Of a stretch of DNA of 6,852 nucleotides, positions 1 to 6,328 are shown piece after piece. Origin of the DNA: Chloroflexota bacterium. Its GTDB lineage: Bacteria; Chloroflexota; Anaerolineae; Promineifilales; Promineifilaceae. Position numbers and translations under genes: made by a program. The DNA lies in the NCBI GenBank assembly GCA_020353135.1, contig CP070688.1:815311-822162 (forward strand), in the 5' to 3' direction. The notes under the pieces were generated by a model. The model was given only the letters and a program-made list of their open reading frames with translations. It was not told the origin of the DNA and ran no database searches. The first letter of the stretch is position 1, and each line of letters begins with the position of its first letter.

Positions 1-2949
1 ACTCTGGACTTCCACGGTTTGCACCTGGCCTGCATATCCGGCGCCAACGGAGCCGGCAAGTCGACCATCCTCGACGCGATCACCTGGGCCCTGTTCGGGC
101 ACAGCCGCAGCAAGAGCGATGACGACGTTATCAATCGCCAGGCGGCCCGAGATGGCGACTCTGCCATGGTCGATTTTTCATTTGAGCTAGAAGGCGGCAC
201 CAATAGGGTAATACGGCGTAAAAGAGTCGGCCGGTCGACGGTTCTTGAGTTTCAGATGGCTGTTGGCGAAGGAGAGTGGAAAAGCTTGAGCGAAACCGGG
301 GTCAGAAAGACCCAGGCGGCTGTCGAAGCGCTGCTTAAGATGAACTTCTATTCATTCATTAACGCCAGCTTCCTGTTGCAGGGCAAGGCCGATGAATTCA
401 CGACCAAGACGGCCAATAAGCGCAAGGAGATTCTGGCCGATCTGCTTGGGGTCAACGTATGGGATCATTATAAGGTTGTTGCCGCCGAGCGCCGCAAAGA
501 AGTCCAGAATCAGGTGCTCCTGGTTGATGGCCGATTGCAGGAAATTGACGAGGAATTGGCCGAACAGCCGGCGCGGGAAGCGGCGCTGGCGGCCGCCGCT
601 GAGTCTTTGACTAGGATCACCGAGCAACTGGATCTCCACGAACAGATCCTGCAGGAGCGACGGCGCGTGGAAGCCGCCATTGAACAGCAAAAGCAGACAA
701 CTCTAAGTCTGGCCAAGAACCGTCAGGCGGCCGAGCTATCTCAGGCCGATCTCAGGCAGACATTGTCGAGGCGACAGTCGGAACGCGATCAATTACAGAC
801 GGTGTTAGATCGATCCCAGGCCATAGAGTCTGAGTACAAGGCCTGGCAAGAGACCAAAGAAGCGCTGGAGATGTGGCAGGCAAAAGCAGATGCCTACAAC
901 GATCTTCAACAGCAGATGCGGCCGCACGAAGTTCAGCTGGAACGCGAACGCAGCAGACTCAAGCAGCGCCGGAAAGAGCTGGACACGCAGGCGACGAAAG
1001 TCACCGCTATGGCCAGGGAGCGCCTGGCACTGACTCGGAGGCTAGAAGAGTCTCGTGGTCGTCTGGATCAATTGTCGGTTGCGTTGGCCAGCCTGGCGGA
1101 ACAAGAAGGCGCCCGGCACGAGGCGCAGAAGGAATTACATAAGATCGAGGCTGCCCGCGACCTGCAAACCCAAGAATTAGAACAGTTGCGATCGTTGGCA
1201 AAAGAATTCGAGGCTCGTCGCCAGCAGCGAAAGGCCGTGGTCGAGAACCAGAATGCGGCGACGGAAGCCCTGGACGCTGTCGTGGCGAAGCTGGCGATCC
1301 TATCCGAGTTCAATCAAAGGCTACCCAAAGTATTGGGCGAAAAGGATGCCATCCAGGCTGAGCAGCCGCGCCTGCGAGAGAAGATGCAGCAACTTGACCG
1401 TCGTATCAACAACCTGGAATCGCAGCCCGGCGGCGAGTGCCCGTTGTGCGGTCAGCCGTTGAGCGACGAGCACCGCCAAGATGTGCTAGGCGAGCTGAGA
1501 GCGGAAGGCAAAGAATACGGCGACCGTTATCGTCAGAATCAAGCGCAAATAGAGGCGTTGTCCTCAGAGGCAGCCGATCTGGAGCCCAAGGTGGCCAACC
1601 AGGGCCGGCTCGAACGCGAGCAGGAAACGCAGCAGAAACGCCTGGCAACGGCTACGGCACGTCTCGAGGAGATAGACAAAGCCATTAAGGCCTGGACGGA
1701 AGAATCTGAGGAGCGGATGCAAGAGCTTGCGCTGGCGCTGGCCGACGATTCAACGCTGAGCGCTCAGAGCCGGATCGTCGCCGAACTGGCCACGGCCGCC
1801 GAATCTGGGCAAAAAACGAGAGAGGAAAGGGAGGGGTTGCAGGCCGAAGTCGCCACGATTGAGGCCAGCCTAGTCCAGATCGACGAAGCGACGAAGTTAT
1901 GGGACACTGGCGGGGAAGAGGATGGAGTTGGCAGCCAGGCCGAGCTGGCCCGGATAGCATCGCGACTGGACGACGATCAGATCTCGGCCGAAGATCAACA
2001 GGCCCTGGCCGATCTGTCCAGGAGAGCGGCCGATGTCGGCTATGAACCGCTGGCCCACCAGGCGATCAAGAAGAAAGCCGGCGAACTGGCCACCTCGGAG
2101 CAGCGTCATCAAGAATTGGTCCGGGCCCAGGCGGCCGTAACGCCGCTGGACGACGGCCTGGCCGATCTCAAGCGGCGACTGGATGAACAGCAGGCAACTT
2201 TGCAGGAAACGATCCGGCAACACGAGGAGTCGGCCGCCACCTTGGAGAATCTGACCGCCGGAGTCGTCGACATGGCCGAAATTGAGGAGAAAGTCGTGTC
2301 ACTGCGCGAGCAGCAGATTGAAGCGCACCGGCGCGAGGAGACCGCCCAACAGGGCGTCGCCGTATTGGGCGAACTGCGCGTCCAGCGCGAACAACTGGCC
2401 GATGAACGCCGCGAGCACACACAGCTCATAAGACGCTTGCAGCTCTTGGAAAAAGCCTGCGGCCGGGAAGGTGTCCAGGCGCTTTTGATTGAGCGGGCCT
2501 TGCCGGAGATCGAGGATGACGCCAACGAGTTACTCGACCGGCTATCGGGCGGCCAGATGCAGGTGACGTTCGACACACAGCGGCAACTGAAAACCAGCGA
2601 CCGGTTGGCCGAAACCCTGGACATTCGCATTGTCGACAGCGTTGGGGAGCGGCCGTATGAGAACTATAGCGGCGGCGAGCAATTTCGAGTCAATTTCGCC
2701 GTGCGGTTGGCTCTGTCCAAAGTCCTGACCAGAAGAGCCGGCGCCCGTTTGCAGACCCTGGTCATTGATGAGGGTTTTGGCAGTCAGGATCCGATCGGCC
2801 GCCAGCGCTTGATCGAGGCCATCAACACCGTCCAGGACGATTTCGAGCGCATCTTGGTGATTACGCATATAGACGAGATGCGTGATGCCTTCCCGAACCG
2901 AATAGAGGTTGAAAAAGGAACCCAAGGATCGAGCATCACAGTCATATGA
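1..2949 (+). CDS. sbcC: SbcC/Rad50-type DNA double-strand-break repair ATPase (5' truncated by window edge)
   Basis: This is the ATPase subunit of the Mre11-Rad50/SbcCD nuclease complex, which binds and processes DNA ends and hairpins in the cytoplasm. The reading frame is open from base 1, and the codons before the TTG at 19 already read TLDFHG, a typical SbcC beta-strand. The true start is therefore outside the window, probably about 20-25 codons upstream. Visible motifs are Walker A GANGAGKST (40-66), a Q-loop glutamine (379-381), a long Glu/Gln/Arg/Leu-rich coiled coil, a central zinc hook CPLC (cysteines at 1438 and 1447), a second coiled coil, the ABC signature SGGEQ (2668-2682), Walker B ending VIDE (2761-2772), a D-loop GSQD (2779-2790) and an H-loop histidine (2866). 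The hook lies near the middle, as expected for antiparallel arms. The 982 in-window codons fit the usual length of about 1000 residues. The nuclease partner SbcD/Mre11 would be expected just upstream, out of view. Confidence 0.95.
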   Translation, partial: TLDFHGLHLACISGANGAGKSTILDAITWALFGHSRSKSDDDVINRQAARDGDSAMVDFSFELEGGTNRVIRRKRVGRSTVLEFQMAVGEGEWKSLSETGVRKTQAAVEALLKMNFYSFINASFLLQGKADEFTTKTANKRKEILADLLGVNVWDHYKVVAAERRKEVQNQVLLVDGRLQEIDEELAEQPAREAALAAAAESLTRITEQLDLHEQILQERRRVEAAIEQQKQTTLSLAKNRQAAELSQADLRQTLSRRQSERDQLQTVLDRSQAIESEYKAWQETKEALEMWQAKADAYNDLQQQMRPHEVQLERERSRLKQRRKELDTQATKVTAMARERLALTRRLEESRGRLDQLSVALASLAEQEGARHEAQKELHKIEAARDLQTQELEQLRSLAKEFEARRQQRKAVVENQNAATEALDAVVAKLAILSEFNQRLPKVLGEKDAIQAEQPRLREKMQQLDRRINNLESQPGGECPLCGQPLSDEHRQDVLGELRAEGKEYGDRYRQNQAQIEALSSEAADLEPKVANQGRLEREQETQQKRLATATARLEEIDKAIKAWTEESEERMQELALALADDSTLSAQSRIVAELATAAESGQKTREEREGLQAEVATIEASLVQIDEATKLWDTGGEEDGVGSQAELARIASRLDDDQISAEDQQALADLSRRAADVGYEPLAHQAIKKKAGELATSEQRHQELVRAQAAVTPLDDGLADLKRRLDEQQATLQETIRQHEESAATLENLTAGVVDMAEIEEKVVSLREQQIEAHRREETAQQGVAVLGELRVQREQLADERREHTQLIRRLQLLEKACGREGVQALLIERALPEIEDDANELLDRLSGGQMQVTFDTQRQLKTSDRLAETLDIRIVDSVGERPYENYSGGEQFRVNFAVRLALSKVLTRRAGARLQTLVIDEGFGSQDPIGRQRLIEAINTVQDDFERILVITHIDEMRDAFPNRIEVEKGTQGSSITVI

Positions 2950-2995
2950 GCGCTCTTAGTATTAAAATGATTGCCCCAGGTTCAGACGAGGCTAG

Positions 2996-3283
2996 ATGAT
3001 GGAAGAAAAGGTGCTGACCCTGCACCCAGATGGCAAAAGCGGGGTTAATATCAGTCGGGCTAAGTACGACCTGATGCGCGAAACGATTGTCTCTGTGCTG
3101 GGCGAGCAGATCGAAATGACTTTTACCGAATTGGGCGCCGAGGTCGGACGTAGATTAGAAGGCCGTTTCGACGGCTCAATTAGTTGGTACTACACGACCG
3201 TCAAGCTCGACTTGGAGGCTAGGGGAATCGTCGAGCGAATGGATAGCCGGAGTCCGCAGCGGATACGCCTGGCGCAGGGATAA
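2996..3283 (+). CDS. Small winged-helix-like protein, DUF6958-like
   Basis: A 95-residue soluble protein of unknown function. I recognise the general pattern of the DUF6958 family from memory: an N-terminal LHPDGKSGVNI segment, a helix starting AKYDLMRETI, and a C-terminal SISWYYTTVKLDLEARGIVER block followed by SPQRIRL. The helix-helix-helix-strand layout, with an amphipathic third helix and a short basic tail, suggests a winged-helix fold; that fold is an inference. There are no catalytic motifs, cysteine clusters or membrane segments. It starts at one of two adjacent ATG codons (2996 or 2999). The only Shine-Dalgarno-like stretch is a weak ACGAGG (2985-2990). It lies 46 nt after sbcC and 16 nt before the membrane-protein gene, so it is probably co-transcribed with both. 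A DNA-binding or accessory role is possible but nothing in the sequence proves it. The gene call is secure; the family name is less so. Confidence 0.85.
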   Translation: MMEEKVLTLHPDGKSGVNISRAKYDLMRETIVSVLGEQIEMTFTELGAEVGRRLEGRFDGSISWYYTTVKLDLEARGIVERMDSRSPQRIRLAQG

Positions 3284-3299
3284 TCAGGCGTACGAAATT

Positions 3300-4361
3300 A
3301 TGATGATTTTCTTGAGACTCCTGGCCGCAATCATCGGAATACTGGTCGTTTACGGTACCCTGCGCTCGGCCATTCGTACTCTGCTTACGCCCCGCAGCAT
3401 TCGCGATCCGATCACTTCAGCTGTATTCATTTTCGTCCGGCGGCTTTTCAACATCCGCCTGAGATGGTTACGATCTTACGCGAGCCGGGATCATTGGATG
3501 GCCTATTACGCGCCGGTCAGCTTACTGGTGCTCTTGTTAACCTACCTGGCGCTCGTGCAACTGGGCTTCATGTTTCTGCTTTGGGCCAGCGGCGTTTCAA
3601 GCTGGGGCGATGCCTTTACGGTCAGCGGCTCGTCGCTGTTGACCCTGGGCTTTGCCAAAGGCGATACATTCCTGCAGACAGTCCTGGACTTCTTAGCAGC
3701 GGCGATTGGCCTAATCTTAGTGGCGCTGGTGATCGCCTATCTGCCGACGATGTATAACGCCTATTCCGAGCGCGAAAAAGCAGTCACCTTGCTGGAAGTC
3801 ATGGCCGGCAAGCCCCCATCGGCCGTAACGATGCTCTTACGATATTATCGCAACAACGGGCTGGAGGAATTGCACCAGTCATGGGCAACCTGGGAAGAAT
3901 GGTTTGCCTATCTGGAGGAGAGTCATACTGCTTTGGCGGCGCTGGTGTTTTTCCGCTCGTCCCGACCCGAACATTCGTGGGTAACGGCGGCCGGCACGAT
4001 ACTGGACGCAGCCGCTCTGTCACTGTCGACGATCGAAATGCCCTTTGACGCCCAGGCCGCGCTCTGCATTCGTTCCGGTTACCTGGCTTTGCGCAGAATC
4101 GCCGATATTTTTCTTGTGCCGTACAAGGAATATCCGCATTTTCCAACCGATCCTATCAGCATAAGCAGGGCGGAATTCGATGCGGCTTACGATGAACTGC
4201 GCGAAGCCGGCATGCCGCTTAAGGACGATCGCGACCAGGCCTGGGTTGACTTTGCCGGCTGGCGGGTGAACTACGACAGACCTTTGCTGGCCCTAAGCCA
4301 GTTGACGATGGCGCCGGAGACGCCCTGGACGGCCGATCGTGAACCGGCGTCGGCCGGCTGA
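3300..4361 (+). CDS. Pore-loop membrane protein, K+-channel-like with degenerate selectivity filter
   Basis: A 353-residue integral membrane protein. Residues 3-22 form a hydrophobic N-terminal helix, followed by a basic stretch (24-62). A second membrane helix spans about 70-96. Next comes a short pore-helix-like segment (about 101-114) leading into T115-L-G-F-A-K-G-D122, and then a third helix (about 126-149). This helix, re-entrant loop, helix layout is the signature of two-TM potassium channels, in which the filter reads TVGYGD. Here the tyrosine is Phe and the second glycine is Ala, followed by an inserted-looking Lys-Gly. Residues 150-353 are cytosolic and helical, rich in Trp and Leu, with the segment HTALAALVFFRSSRPEHSW; no Rossmann GxGxxG of an RCK domain is visible. 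Start is one of two adjacent ATGs (3300 or 3303), 16 nt after the preceding gene and without a clear ribosome-binding site, so translational coupling is likely. Likely annotation is a potassium-channel-family protein; the conducted ion cannot be told from sequence. Confidence 0.85.
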   Translation: MMIFLRLLAAIIGILVVYGTLRSAIRTLLTPRSIRDPITSAVFIFVRRLFNIRLRWLRSYASRDHWMAYYAPVSLLVLLLTYLALVQLGFMFLLWASGVSSWGDAFTVSGSSLLTLGFAKGDTFLQTVLDFLAAAIGLILVALVIAYLPTMYNAYSEREKAVTLLEVMAGKPPSAVTMLLRYYRNNGLEELHQSWATWEEWFAYLEESHTALAALVFFRSSRPEHSWVTAAGTILDAAALSLSTIEMPFDAQAALCIRSGYLALRRIADIFLVPYKEYPHFPTDPISISRAEFDAAYDELREAGMPLKDDRDQAWVDFAGWRVNYDRPLLALSQLTMAPETPWTADREPASAG

Positions 4362-4424
4362 GCGAGCAAAGCTTACCTCGAGTCGCGCCACTGCAACGTA
4401 GCTTACATTCAATTGAAGGCAACT

Positions 4425-4430
4425 GGGAGA
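4425..4430 (+). promoter_or_regulatory. Ribosome-binding site of the thioredoxin gene
   Basis: GGGAGA lies 11 nt before the ATG at 4442. A nearer ATG at 4434 is in another frame and does not open the thioredoxin reading frame, so 4442 is the start. Confidence 0.5.
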
Positions 4431-4441
4431 TAAATGGCAGC

Positions 4442-5239
4442 ATGGGACTATTCAGCTTTCTCAAGAAAGACAAACCTCAGAAGCGGGCAGCTATCATCGA
4501 CGTCAGTGACGCCGATTTCAAGAAGTACGTGATTCGGCGTAGCTATAAGTCGGCCGTTTTGGTCGACTTCTGGGCGGCCTGGTGCGGGCCTTGTCGCCAG
4601 CTGGGTCCGGTTCTGGAGAAGATCGCCGAGGAGCCAGAACAGACCTTCATACTGGCCAAGCTGAACACTGAGCACAATCCCCGCGCCGCTGCCAGCTTCA
4701 GCATTCACAGTATTCCGGCCGTCAAGGCGTTTCGCAATGGGCAGGTGGTCAATGAGTTCACTGGCGCTCTTCCCGAGTCGCTGGTCCGGCGCTTCATCGC
4801 CAAAGTGACGGAGGCGCCGCCCCCAACGCCAGCGCTGGCCGAGAGCACCAATCCCACCAAACGCCTGAAACAAGGTCAGGCCCATCTCAAACGCGGCCGT
4901 GGCTTTGAAGCCTATGTGACGTTACAAGATTTTCCGGAAAGTCCGCAGTCAGAAAAGGCTAACAGGCTACTGCCCCTGGCCGACTTCTTGTTTGACGTCG
5001 AGGACGGCCATGCTTTGACAGGCGTTGAAGAACTGGATCGCGAATACGAAGCGACCGCGAAGGCCATGAAGCGCGGCAAACCGGCCGCGGCCCTTGATCA
5101 TCTCTTTACCGCGCTGGAAATGGGCGAACCAATGGATGAGCCCTACATTATCGGGATCATCGAGTCGACCTTCGCGCTGTTGGGCGAAGGCAACCCGGTA
5201 ACTGAAGAATATCAGGCCCGGTTGACCACGATGGTTTAA
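4442..5239 (+). CDS. Thioredoxin-domain protein with C-terminal helical (CnoX/YbbN-type) domain
   Basis: A 265-residue cytosolic protein. Residues about 18-123 are a thioredoxin fold: VLVDFWAAWCGPC with the redox cysteines C48 and C51, and the cis-proline at SIHSIPAV (P92). A Pro/Ala-rich linker (125-138) leads to an alpha-helical, TPR-like domain (about 140-265) ending in ESTFALLGEGNPVTEEYQARL, the closing pattern of YbbN-like proteins. In that family the protein acts as a chaperedoxin, holding unfolded or oxidised clients and passing them to GroEL. Escherichia coli CnoX lacks the active cysteine pair, whereas alphaproteobacterial CnoX keeps WCGPC; this one has both cysteines and so should be redox-active. 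The N-terminus MGLFSFLKKDKPQKR is basic and hydrophobic but has no signal peptide. It sits 80 nt after the channel gene, probably sharing the transcript or having its own weak promoter, and is followed by the terminator at 5387. Thioredoxin domain is certain; CnoX assignment is likely. Confidence 0.93.
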   Translation: MGLFSFLKKDKPQKRAAIIDVSDADFKKYVIRRSYKSAVLVDFWAAWCGPCRQLGPVLEKIAEEPEQTFILAKLNTEHNPRAAASFSIHSIPAVKAFRNGQVVNEFTGALPESLVRRFIAKVTEAPPPTPALAESTNPTKRLKQGQAHLKRGRGFEAYVTLQDFPESPQSEKANRLLPLADFLFDVEDGHALTGVEELDREYEATAKAMKRGKPAAALDHLFTALEMGEPMDEPYIIGIIESTFALLGEGNPVTEEYQARLTTMV

Positions 5240-5324
5240 GGTATTGTCCCCGAGGTCACAGGAGCGGCCGTGCATCAGGTGAAATGCCGGGCGTTAATAC
5301 GCAGGTCATGGGCAAAAAGAACTA

Positions 5325-5353
5325 GTTACATATTGCTCGGTATCTGGTAATAT
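5325..5353 (+). promoter_or_regulatory. Candidate sigma-70-type promoter with extended -10
   Basis: GTTACA (5325-5330) matches the -35 consensus at four of six positions. After exactly 17 nt comes TAATAT (5348-5353), preceded by TG at 5345-5346 in the extended -10 arrangement. An alternative -10, TATACT (5351-5356), matches better but with a 20-nt spacer. The surrounding stretch (5311-5358) is distinctly A/T-rich for this region. No protein gene follows on this strand; the terminator is the only thing downstream. The call rests on motif reading alone. Confidence 0.35.
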
Positions 5354-5359
5354 ACTTAT

Positions 5360-5425
5360 GCGCCAAACACTCCCCTAGAACGGGGAAGAAGCCCACCTCT
5401 CCCCAAGGTGGGCTTCTACCTTTTC
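5360..5425 (+). ncRNA. Candidate short non-coding RNA (promoter to terminator)
   Basis: If the promoter at 5325-5353 is used, transcription starts near 5360 and ends at the terminator after about 65 nt. The RNA would contain a small hairpin TCCCC-TAGAAC-GGGGA (5371-5386). The 12-bp terminator hairpin (5387-5417) abuts it, with loop CTCCCCA. The motif UCCCC thus occurs twice, once in the terminator loop, and is complementary to Shine-Dalgarno-like GGGGA. I do not recognise a known RNA family. The simpler reading is that the whole stretch is just the 3' end of the thioredoxin mRNA. Confidence 0.25.
5387..5425 (+). terminator. Rho-independent terminator closing the + strand gene block
   Basis: A perfect 12-bp inverted repeat, AGAAGCCCACCT (5387-5398) and AGGTGGGCTTCT (5406-5417), with a 7-nt loop, followed by ACC and TTTT (5421-5424). 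The T-run is on the + strand side, so it ends + strand transcription 147 nt after the thioredoxin stop. On the - strand the hairpin is followed by TTCCCCGTT, so it could work only weakly for the converging etf transcript. Confidence 0.85.
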
Positions 5426-5511
5426 TGGGAAGAACCGCTTTTGGGCCAGGCTCCCAAGGTATGGACAAGCAGCTATCTAGGCAGGGCATGACTCTGGCAG
5501 CGCATTTCCCG

Positions 5512-5531
5512 CTGTCTGCGGCCGCAGTCAG
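5512..5531. repeat. Imperfect 20-nt palindrome over the etfB stop codon
   Basis: A perfect 12-bp palindrome, CTGCGGCCGCAG (5516-5527), is extended by CTG on the left and CAG on the right across one T/T mismatch. It overlaps the etfB stop codon (5528-5530). It could form a hairpin at the 3' end of the etf mRNA, perhaps protecting the end or pausing polymerase, but no T-run follows on either strand, so it is not a classical terminator. Confidence 0.5.
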
Positions 5532-6328
5532 TGAAGTTGCTCAGACAGTATCGTCCTCAACCGGTCGGCAATCTCCTGCGGGGTTCCTTCCAGGCGAATT
5601 CCCAACCGTTCCCTGGTATCGGCCTGCTCCAGACCGGAGACGCGGGTCGGCGAGCCCGTCAAACCGATGAGATTCGGATCGGCCTCCAGATCGGCGCTCG
5701 TCCAAATCGTGACCTGTTCTTTCAACTGCGCCCAGGACTTGATCCGATAATCCATGAATCGGGGCTCATTGGCGGCCGTCTTTACCGACAAGACACACGG
5801 CAAATCAACTTCTAGCATTTCATAACCGCCGCTGATTTCGCGCCGGCCGTGAGCGACGCGCTGCTGCAAATCCAACGTCACGCTATTGACGCCGCTTATC
5901 AAGCCCGCGCCCAACCACTCGGCCAGCCCCGGCGGTACTTGTCCAGTGGCGCCATCAGATGACTCCTCGCCGCAGATTACCATGTCGGCGCCGCCCAGTT
6001 TCTCAATCGCCCTCGCCAATGTATAGGTAGTGGCCAGTGTATCAGCCCCGGCAAATGCCTGGTCACTCATTAAATAAACGTGATCGGCCCCCATGGCCAA
6101 CACATCACGCAAATGAGGTTCAAACAGCGGCGGTCCCATGGATAATAAGTTGACGCGGCCGCCGTGACGATCCTTCAATCCCAAGGCGAGTTCCACGGCA
6201 TTCATATCGGGCGGATTGATCTCGGATCGCGCGCCGGCCCTTTCCAGCAGTTTCGTTTCGGGGTCCACCCGGATCTCCTCGGCTTTGGGCGTGACCTTGA
6301 CGCAAGTTACGATGTGCAAATCAGCCAT
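5528..6328 (-). CDS. etfB: Electron transfer flavoprotein subunit beta (EtfB/FixA family)
   Basis: A complete 266-residue beta subunit of the cytosolic ETF heterodimer, which collects electrons from flavin dehydrogenases and hands them to ETF-quinone oxidoreductase or other acceptors. Family marks are the opening HIVTCVKVTP and EIRVDPET, INPPDMNAVELAL (about 37-49), VNLLSMGPP (59-67), LAMGADHVYLMSD (78-89), GADTLATTY (94-102), CGEESSDGATGQV (119-131), the family signature near GYEMLEVDLPCVLSV (168-182) and NEPR (187-190), the start of the partner-recognition loop. The common DGDTAQVG nucleotide-binding motif appears here as DGATGQVP, a variant also seen among FixA-type proteins as far as I recall. 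The ATG at 6328 overlaps the end of etfA by 8 nt and has a strong GGAGG upstream. Length matches the family. Whether this ETF is of the bifurcating type cannot be decided from the part visible. Confidence 0.95.
   Translation of the reverse strand: MADLHIVTCVKVTPKAEEIRVDPETKLLERAGARSEINPPDMNAVELALGLKDRHGGRVNLLSMGPPLFEPHLRDVLAMGADHVYLMSDQAFAGADTLATTYTLARAIEKLGGADMVICGEESSDGATGQVPPGLAEWLGAGLISGVNSVTLDLQQRVAHGRREISGGYEMLEVDLPCVLSVKTAANEPRFMDYRIKSWAQLKEQVTIWTSADLEADPNLIGLTGSPTRVSGLEQADTRERLGIRLEGTPQEIADRLRTILSEQLH

Noticed and set aside
2109..2630. 173-codon antisense frame inside sbcC
   Set aside because: It is the mirror of a coiled-coil coding region; the product is Ser/Arg/Cys-rich without any motif, as expected from reading GC-rich heptad codons backwards.
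2950..2995. Promoter-like TAAAAT (2963-2968) between sbcC and the 95-aa gene
   Set aside because: No acceptable -35 element lies at 16-18 nt upstream, and the short gap fits co-transcription.
4362..4441. Promoter or operator in the 80-nt gap before the thioredoxin gene
   Set aside because: TACATT (4404-4409) is a weak -10 without a matching -35; the only repeat is a 7-nt AGCTTAC pair, which is within chance.
5358..5378. Six-codon ORF (ATG to TAG) as an attenuator leader peptide
   Set aside because: No gene follows the terminator on this strand, so there is nothing to attenuate, and the frame has no ribosome-binding site.
5382..5404. Pseudoknot between GGGGA (5382-5386) and the TCCCC of the terminator loop
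   Set aside because: The bases are complementary, but GGGGA abuts the 12-bp stem directly, leaving no linker to cross the helix, so the full pseudoknot is sterically unlikely. Pairing with the local TCCCC at 5371-5375 is simpler.
5461..5670. Open frame on the + strand (69 codons) near the etfB end
   Set aside because: It runs mostly antisense to the end of etfB, has no ribosome-binding site and encodes a low-complexity, Pro/Arg/Ser-rich product typical of a shadow frame.
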